Shown in pieces: positions 37,122-41,756 of a stretch of DNA of 41,756 bases. The stretch is from positions 1 to 41,756 of the forward strand of contig JAPPOG010000080.1 of assembly GCA_028818225.1 (NCBI GenBank). Reading direction: 5' to 3'. Both the position numbers and the translations under genes were made by a program. This DNA comes from Gammaproteobacteria bacterium (GTDB taxonomy: Bacteria; Pseudomonadota; Gammaproteobacteria; Pseudomonadales; Pseudohongiellaceae). Under the pieces are notes generated by a model, which was given only the letters and a program-made list of their open reading frames with translations, did no database searches and was not told the origin of the DNA. Position 1 is the first letter of the stretch. Every line of letters begins with the position of its first letter.

Positions 37122-40094
37122 TTAAACAGATTGCTGCAATTTAGCGTTTTGGTTTAATTCTTCGTTTGTCACTACCGCTTCATCTATATATTTAGGGAAG
37201 CGAATTACAACTCTTGTTCCTGTCCCCTTTTCTAGATTGATGGGGCTTATTATATCAATATCCCCGTTTAAATCCTCTACTATGCTAAAAACCAGTGATA
37301 ATCCAAGGCCTGTGCCTTCTCCAGCTTCCTTTGTAGTAAAGAATGGATCAAAAATTCTGTCTCTAATGGCGGCAGGAATCCCTACGCCTTCGTCGGTAAT
37401 CGCAATATGAACATAGTTTCCTTCTATTGTGCTATTTAGCGATATCTTACTATTCGGCTGGCTAGCGTCCCGGGCGTTATTAATGAGGTTTACCAGAACT
37501 TGCAACAGCCGCTGTGAATCTCCGATTATTTTTGCGTTAGCATCGCAACTAATATCATAAACAAAATCTTTATGCTTCTTGTCTAATGAGATAAGAGTAT
37601 TGGCTTCGTCCATACAATCGTTAATTGAAACAACTTCTTTCTCGTAATGGGTTTTGTTGGTACCGGCATGGGCAAAATTGACAAGTGATTGCAATATTTT
37701 TGAGGTTCGGTCGGTTTGTTCAATAATTTGTTCTGCCAGGTTGTTTAGTTCATCGCTATCATATTCATCGCGAATAGTTTGGGCTAAACATGCTATGCCA
37801 GTGATGGGGTTCCCTATCTCATGGGCGACGCCTGCAGCCAGGCGACCGATTGAAGCGAGACGTTCACTATGAGTTAGACCCGCTTCCAGTAATTCAGTCT
37901 CTGTAATATCTTCAATAAGAATAATGATACCTTCATGGCTGGTGTCATGTTCGCCCGATTCTTCAATTTGTGCTTTATGAAGATTTACTGATTTCTCCTG
38001 TTCTTCCAATTGAAAGGTATTTTTGAACGAGTGGTTAGCGTCTTCTTTGAGGAAATTATTGAGTAATGATAGCCATGGTTCATTAATATCAAGTAACTGT
38101 GATCCAACCACATCAGCGGAACTAATTCCGGTAAATTCCTCCAGCGAATGATTCCACATTACGATTTCATTATCATAAGTAAGCGAACAGACTCCAAGTG
38201 GGAGATCCAACAGTATTTGTCGATGGTAGCGCCGCAAGCTATCCAGGTCTGCTGCCATACCGGACAGATTAGATCGATATGATTCAATTCTATTTTCAAT
38301 AACGTTTAAGTCTGAGCTGCCATGTTCCGAAACAATGCTGTAAGGCAGATAGCCATCGATTAGTTCTCTTGCTATCGATGGCCCTAATAACCCAGAGAGG
38401 TTGGCCTCTAATCTGCCTCTAAGAAGCCTCATCGAATAAGGTCGGCGATCATCGATACCAAGATTAAGATCCTGCAGAGCCTGATTTACCTCACGAGTTG
38501 CAGTCTTTTCTCCGAGCGGCTTGCTTAAACTGCTGATAAATTCTCCCGGCGACCTTGCCACCAGACCGCTGCGCTTTCTGCGCTGTATGGTATCCAGTGC
38601 ACAAATATCTGCGGAGCTCTTTTCCGCATCAGTGGTAGTACTGATTAACGAGACAATTACAAATAGGACTGTATTTACTATTAATGCGATCGCAGAAATT
38701 TCACGCCAGTTTATGGAAACCAGCGAAAGCGGAGTTGCGTCCATTTCCATAAATAATGGCAACATTAGTAACGAGAACCAGATAACAAAAGAAGCACTTA
38801 GTCCAGTGATAAAGCCAGTCTTGTTTCCCTGTGGCCAATAGAGAATCGCAACAATACCAGGTAGAAATTGCAGTGAGGCAGTAAAGGCAATGGTACCTAT
38901 CACCTGAATGCTAATCGTGGTGTCGGGTAAATAATGAAATAGGAAGCCTGCCCAGATTAGAGCAGTAATTAATACTCTGCGGTGCCAGAGTAACCATCGA
39001 TAGATATCTTGCTTGGCGCTGGGTTGATAAATAGGAAGAATGATGTGGTTAAGGCACATATTCGACAGTGCCAGGGTAATCACGATTATGAGTCCGCTCG
39101 CTGCACTTAGTCCACCGACATAGCCGACCAGTGTCATTAAAGGCGCATCATAGGCTGCTCCTATTGCAACCGGCAGATATTCCACCTGCACCAGAGATTC
39201 TGCCTGCAATCCGGCCCACAATATTGGTAACACCGGCAGGCTTATCAAAAGAAAATAGAGTGGCAATGCCCAGCTGGCAAATGAGAGAGAGCGTTGGCCG
39301 TTTGCTTCATTAAATGTAACGTAAAACATATGGGGCATTGCCACGGAGGCAGTAAAAAATAGTAATGCCATTACATGGAAAGAGCTGAAGTAGTCTGTTT
39401 CTCGCAGTATTGTCAGTAATTCTGGCTCTTCATTTAGCCAGTCGCTCAGTTCGCCAAATCCTCCGAATGCACCATAAACAGCAAAGGCGCCGACGGCCAA
39501 GAATGCCAGCAGCTTCACCAGGGATTCGAAGGCAATCGCCATAACCAGCCCGTCATGGCGAGTTCTGCCAGCTCGGCGAGAAGTTCCAAACAAAATTGAA
39601 AACAAGGTAATGAGCAAACAAAAACCAACCGCGACTGGCGCTTGCGCTGACTCCGCAGAAATTATGTCAGCCGTATCTGCTACTGCTCTTATTTGCAAGG
39701 CAATAAGTGGAATAACTCCTACAAGAATAACTATGGTTGTTATTGTTCCCGCCCAGGGAGAGCGATAACGAAAAGCCATTAAATCAGCAAGAGAGCTAAG
39801 CTGATAAGTTCGAGTTAACTCCAGCAATGGCTTCAGGAGTAGTGGAGAAAAGAGAAAAGCGAGTGAAATGCCAATGGAATGTGCCAGATAACCATAACCA
39901 TCCCGCAAAGCATTTCCTACAGAAGTGTAGTAAGCCCAAACACTGGCAAAAACACCCAGGGAAAATACATAAACGATGGGATGCCGCACCAAACGCTGGG
40001 GTATCCACCCTTTATCCGTTACGAACGCAATCCCGAACAACAAGACCAGATAGCTGCTACCGAGCAGTAGCAGTGTCGATAACTCATAATTCAT
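37122..40094 (-). CDS. cbrA: Sensor histidine kinase CbrA with an SLC5/SSS transporter domain
   Basis: A 990-residue inner membrane protein. Residues 1 to about 480 form a sodium:solute symporter-like domain with about thirteen helices. A linker follows, then a PAS-like region near 620-720 (LPLGVCSLTYDNEIVMWNHS). The HisKA domain has RLAAGVAHEIGNP with phosphoacceptor H758. The HATPase has NLINNARDAS (N box), DEGVGIP (G1) and GEGTGLGLSLV (G2). This is the architecture of Pseudomonas CbrA, in which histidine is one known transported compound; the ligand here is unknown. Its start overlaps the small membrane protein gene by 11 bases and cbrB begins seven bases after its stop. Confidence 0.93.
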   Translation of the reverse strand: MNYELSTLLLLGSSYLVLLFGIAFVTDKGWIPQRLVRHPIVYVFSLGVFASVWAYYTSVGNALRDGYGYLAHSIGISLAFLFSPLLLKPLLELTRTYQLSSLADLMAFRYRSPWAGTITTIVILVGVIPLIALQIRAVADTADIISAESAQAPVAVGFCLLITLFSILFGTSRRAGRTRHDGLVMAIAFESLVKLLAFLAVGAFAVYGAFGGFGELSDWLNEEPELLTILRETDYFSSFHVMALLFFTASVAMPHMFYVTFNEANGQRSLSFASWALPLYFLLISLPVLPILWAGLQAESLVQVEYLPVAIGAAYDAPLMTLVGYVGGLSAASGLIIVITLALSNMCLNHIILPIYQPSAKQDIYRWLLWHRRVLITALIWAGFLFHYLPDTTISIQVIGTIAFTASLQFLPGIVAILYWPQGNKTGFITGLSASFVIWFSLLMLPLFMEMDATPLSLVSINWREISAIALIVNTVLFVIVSLISTTTDAEKSSADICALDTIQRRKRSGLVARSPGEFISSLSKPLGEKTATREVNQALQDLNLGIDDRRPYSMRLLRGRLEANLSGLLGPSIARELIDGYLPYSIVSEHGSSDLNVIENRIESYRSNLSGMAADLDSLRRYHRQILLDLPLGVCSLTYDNEIVMWNHSLEEFTGISSADVVGSQLLDINEPWLSLLNNFLKEDANHSFKNTFQLEEQEKSVNLHKAQIEESGEHDTSHEGIIILIEDITETELLEAGLTHSERLASIGRLAAGVAHEIGNPITGIACLAQTIRDEYDSDELNNLAEQIIEQTDRTSKILQSLVNFAHAGTNKTHYEKEVVSINDCMDEANTLISLDKKHKDFVYDISCDANAKIIGDSQRLLQVLVNLINNARDASQPNSKISLNSTIEGNYVHIAITDEGVGIPAAIRDRIFDPFFTTKEAGEGTGLGLSLVFSIVEDLNGDIDIISPINLEKGTGTRVVIRFPKYIDEAVVTNEELNQNAKLQQSV

Positions 40095-40260
40095 CCGAGT
40101 CTTGCTCCCGATGTGCCCAGCTGGCTACAAGGACGATTAAAAAGCCGACAAGAAAAGGCCGATACCAAGTACCGTCAGCCTGATTTATCCAGTCGACGCT
40201 GACAAGGAATAGCAAATAAATTATTACCAGCAGGATTAAAATGGAACGTGGAATATACAC
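40084..40260 (-). CDS. cbrX: CbrX-like small membrane protein
   Basis: A 58-residue frame starting at GTG, four bases after the gluQ stop, and overlapping the cbrA start by 11 bases. It has two hydrophobic helices (IPRSILILLVIIYLLFLVS and FLVGFLIVLVASW) joined by a short polar loop DWINQADGTWYRP, and an acidic tail (EQDSDEL). The coupling and membrane layout indicate a real gene. From memory, Pseudomonas putida has a small membrane gene, cbrX, overlapping cbrA at this position. Many sodium:solute symporters have similar small partner proteins (for example YhdT with PanF, YjcH with ActP). It probably assists the CbrA transporter domain; this is inference. Confidence 0.75.
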   Translation of the reverse strand: MYIPRSILILLVIIYLLFLVSVDWINQADGTWYRPFLVGFLIVLVASWAHREQDSDEL

Positions 40261-40264
40261 AGAA

Positions 40265-41185
40265 TCAATCCATTTCCAGCGAATTCTGAGGGATATTAGC
40301 TAACTTGGGTACAGCCTGTATATCCCACATTTCTGTTCCCCATTCTAGTTGTTCTTTTATAGGAGCAGTTTTATTCAGTTCCGGCGGTGAGAGCCCCAAA
40401 AACTGTAATGAATAATGAATCAGGCGGGATCCATTATTTGCATTAATCGGCGTGGCAAAATGCTGCTTGCTAAGTTTTTGTCCCTGTTCATTAACGATGA
40501 CAGGAATATGACCATAAATAGGGGTCGCTAACCCTAACAACTGCTGCAAGTAAATCTGTCTGGGTGTAGAGTCAATTAAATCGAAACCACGAATAATATG
40601 CGTAATGCCTTGAAAGGCATCATCTACTACAACAGCTAATTGGTAGGCGAAGAGCTTATCCTTTCGTAAAATAACGAAATCGCCAATTTCTGATTGGATG
40701 TTTTGCTGGTAGTCTCCCTGCACTAAATCTTCAAAGGCAATAACCCGGTCCTCCGTTAAAACCCTGATTGCATGCTCGCCTTCTGGGGGACAGGTTATTG
40801 CTCGACAATGGCCATCATAAACTGAGCCGAGGGACTTAATCCGCGGTCTTGTGCAATCACAGTAAAAGCATAATTCCCGGTTCATCAGTTCTTTGAGAGA
40901 TTCTTGATACTGCGTCAGACGGCTGCTTTGATACAGAACGTCACCATCCCAGCTTAAGTCTAGCGCCTGAAGTTGATCCAAGATTATTTCAGCCGCGCCT
41001 TCCGCTTCCCTTGGAGGATCCAGGTCTTCCATTCTTACTAACCAAAGTCCTTGATTCGCCTTGGCATCCAGATAGCTTGCCACAGCAGCAATTAGAGAAC
41101 CGAAATGCAAAGGGCCGGTGGGAGAGGGTGCAAATCTCCCTGTATAGATTGGTTCTGAATTCAGATTTTTTGAGTTCACTGCCAA
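40265..41185 (-). CDS. gluQ: Glutamyl-queuosine tRNA(Asp) synthetase
   Basis: A 306-residue truncated paralogue of glutamyl-tRNA synthetase that glutamylates queuosine in tRNA(Asp) and lacks the anticodon-binding domain. The ATP site HIGH-type motif is GRFAPSPTGPLHFGSL. The zinc-type cysteines are in CYCDCTRPRI and near HCRAITC. The KMSKS equivalent is GQKLSKQ. The position directly after dksA is conserved in Pseudomonas and Escherichia. The stop is four bases before the CbrX-like start, suggesting coupling to the cbr genes. Confidence 0.95.
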   Translation of the reverse strand: MAVNSKNLNSEPIYTGRFAPSPTGPLHFGSLIAAVASYLDAKANQGLWLVRMEDLDPPREAEGAAEIILDQLQALDLSWDGDVLYQSSRLTQYQESLKELMNRELCFYCDCTRPRIKSLGSVYDGHCRAITCPPEGEHAIRVLTEDRVIAFEDLVQGDYQQNIQSEIGDFVILRKDKLFAYQLAVVVDDAFQGITHIIRGFDLIDSTPRQIYLQQLLGLATPIYGHIPVIVNEQGQKLSKQHFATPINANNGSRLIHYSLQFLGLSPPELNKTAPIKEQLEWGTEMWDIQAVPKLANIPQNSLEMD

Positions 41186-41234
41186 CTGTTATTGCTGGAA
41201 GTAAGAGAAGAAGATTTTCAATTTTTGAAGTGCG

Positions 41235-41258
41235 CTCAGCTCTTTGGTAAGAGCTGAG
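41235..41258 (-). terminator. Hairpin between dksA and gluQ
   Basis: Ten-base perfect arms CTCAGCTCTT and AAGAGCTGAG around a four-base loop lie a few bases after the dksA stop. The minus-strand flank is CGCACTTC, without a T-run, so it may be a 3'-stabilising or partial-termination hairpin that reduces gluQ/cbr transcription relative to dksA. Confidence 0.45.
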
Positions 41259-41264
41259 TAGCTT

Positions 41265-41708
41265 TTAACTGCCTAATTGCTTTTCTTTGATTTCATCAAG
41301 GGTTTTACAATCAATGCATTTGTTTGCAGTCGGGCGGGCTTCTAATCGACGAATTCCGATTTCTATTCCACAGGATTCGCAAAATCCATAATCGTCTTGC
41401 GCAATAGCTTCGATAGTGCTGTCGATTTTCTTTATAAGCTTTCGTTCACGATCACGAGTGCGAAGCTCCAGGCTAAATTCTTCTTCCTGAGTTGCGCGAT
41501 CTGCTGGGTCTGGATAATTGGCCGCATCGTCCTGCATATGATGCACAGTTCGATCGACTTCTTGCATTAATTGATTCCGCCAAGCCAGCAAGATTTCCTT
41601 GAAATGATCTCGCTGTTTTTCATTCATATATTCTTCGCCCTTTTTTGGTTTGTAAGGGACGAAGTTCTTAAGAACTGGTTGAGAATCAGAGCTAACTGGA
41701 CTGGACAT
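41265..41708 (-). CDS. dksA: RNA polymerase-binding transcription factor DksA
   Basis: 147 residues from the ATG at 41708, matching Pseudomonas DksA in length. The open frame continues upstream to a TTG at 41753, but the family begins shortly before [17 protein letters not shown] and an AGAGG lies upstream of 41708. The coiled coil carries the acidic tip [18 protein letters not shown]. The four-cysteine zinc finger is C-x2-C ... C-x2-C (CESCGIE and CIDC). DksA enters the secondary channel of RNA polymerase and acts with ppGpp in the stringent response. It heads the conserved dksA-gluQ-cbr series. Confidence 0.95.
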   Translation of the reverse strand: MSSPVSSDSQPVLKNFVPYKPKKGEEYMNEKQRDHFKEILLAWRNQLMQEVDRTVHHMQDDAANYPDPADRATQEEEFSLELRTRDRERKLIKKIDSTIEAIAQDDYGFCESCGIEIGIRRLEARPTANKCIDCKTLDEIKEKQLGS

Positions 41709-41756
41709 AATCGCTAATGCCTCTATTGACCAATGTACCGCGATAAAGTGCAAACT

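Noticed and set aside
37122..40094. CbrA as an artefactual fusion of a symporter and a kinase gene
   Set aside because: The transporter-plus-kinase architecture is the normal form of CbrA, and the frame is continuous.
1..41756. tRNA genes, CRISPR arrays, insertion sequences or prophage
   Set aside because: I found no cloverleaf-like T-loop signature in the gaps, no regular spacer repeats, and no transposase, integrase or phage frames.

Overview
The window looks like chromosomal DNA of a free-living, probably marine or aquatic, gammaproteobacterium of the broad Pseudomonadales/Cellvibrionales group. The main reason is the right half. Read leftward from 41.7 kb, it has the order dksA, gluQ, a small membrane protein gene, cbrA, cbrB, an RNA-like intergenic region, pcnB, a deoxynucleoside kinase gene, panB, panC and acs. 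This is close to the Pseudomonas order (dksA-gluQ-cbrA-cbrB-crcZ-pcnB-folK-panB-panC-...-acs). I saw no tRNA, rRNA, CRISPR array, insertion sequence or prophage. Genes are tightly packed and nearly all are housekeeping or metabolic.

Left part (1-8.9 kb): an MFS transporter, an acyl-CoA synthetase, a PhoU-like/Pit phosphate transport pair, a ferredoxin plus CYP153-type P450 pair (alkane or fatty-acid terminal hydroxylation), and a MacB/FtsX-type ABC permease lacking its N-terminus. Middle part (8.9-22 kb): selB, a lactate-permease-type transporter, lemA with an M48 metallopeptidase gene, pyruvate phosphate dikinase, a broken reading frame resembling the end of a class III nucleotide cyclase, a CPXCG protein, selA and a Bcr/CflA-type MFS transporter. 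selA and selB lie about 8.5 kb apart on opposite strands; no selC or selD is seen. From 22 to 29 kb there is a minus-strand DUF58 / transglutaminase / MoxR ATPase / TPR-like cluster, preceded by an OsmC protein and acetyl-CoA synthetase. The PanB/PanC pantothenate genes follow at 31-33 kb.

The most interesting system is in the 682-base gap between cbrB and pcnB. On the minus strand I see, in order: inverted TGTTAC/GTAACA half-sites, a perfect match to the IHF consensus, a strong sigma-54 promoter (TGGCAC-N5-ATGCC), about 275 nt carrying five clusters of A-rich AAN repeats (AATAATAA/AACAATAA type), and a clear rho-independent terminator. This is the layout of CrcZ, the Hfq/Crc-titrating RNA of the Pseudomonas carbon catabolite repression system, although the primary sequence looks largely different. 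The same A-rich motif sits directly in front of the lactate-permease start codon, and a shorter one lies before pit. These are candidate targets. The window may therefore hold the sensor (CbrA, with a CbrX-like small partner), the regulator (CbrB), the decoy RNA and a likely target gene of one regulatory circuit. All functional statements rest on sequence reading and family knowledge; no database search was run.
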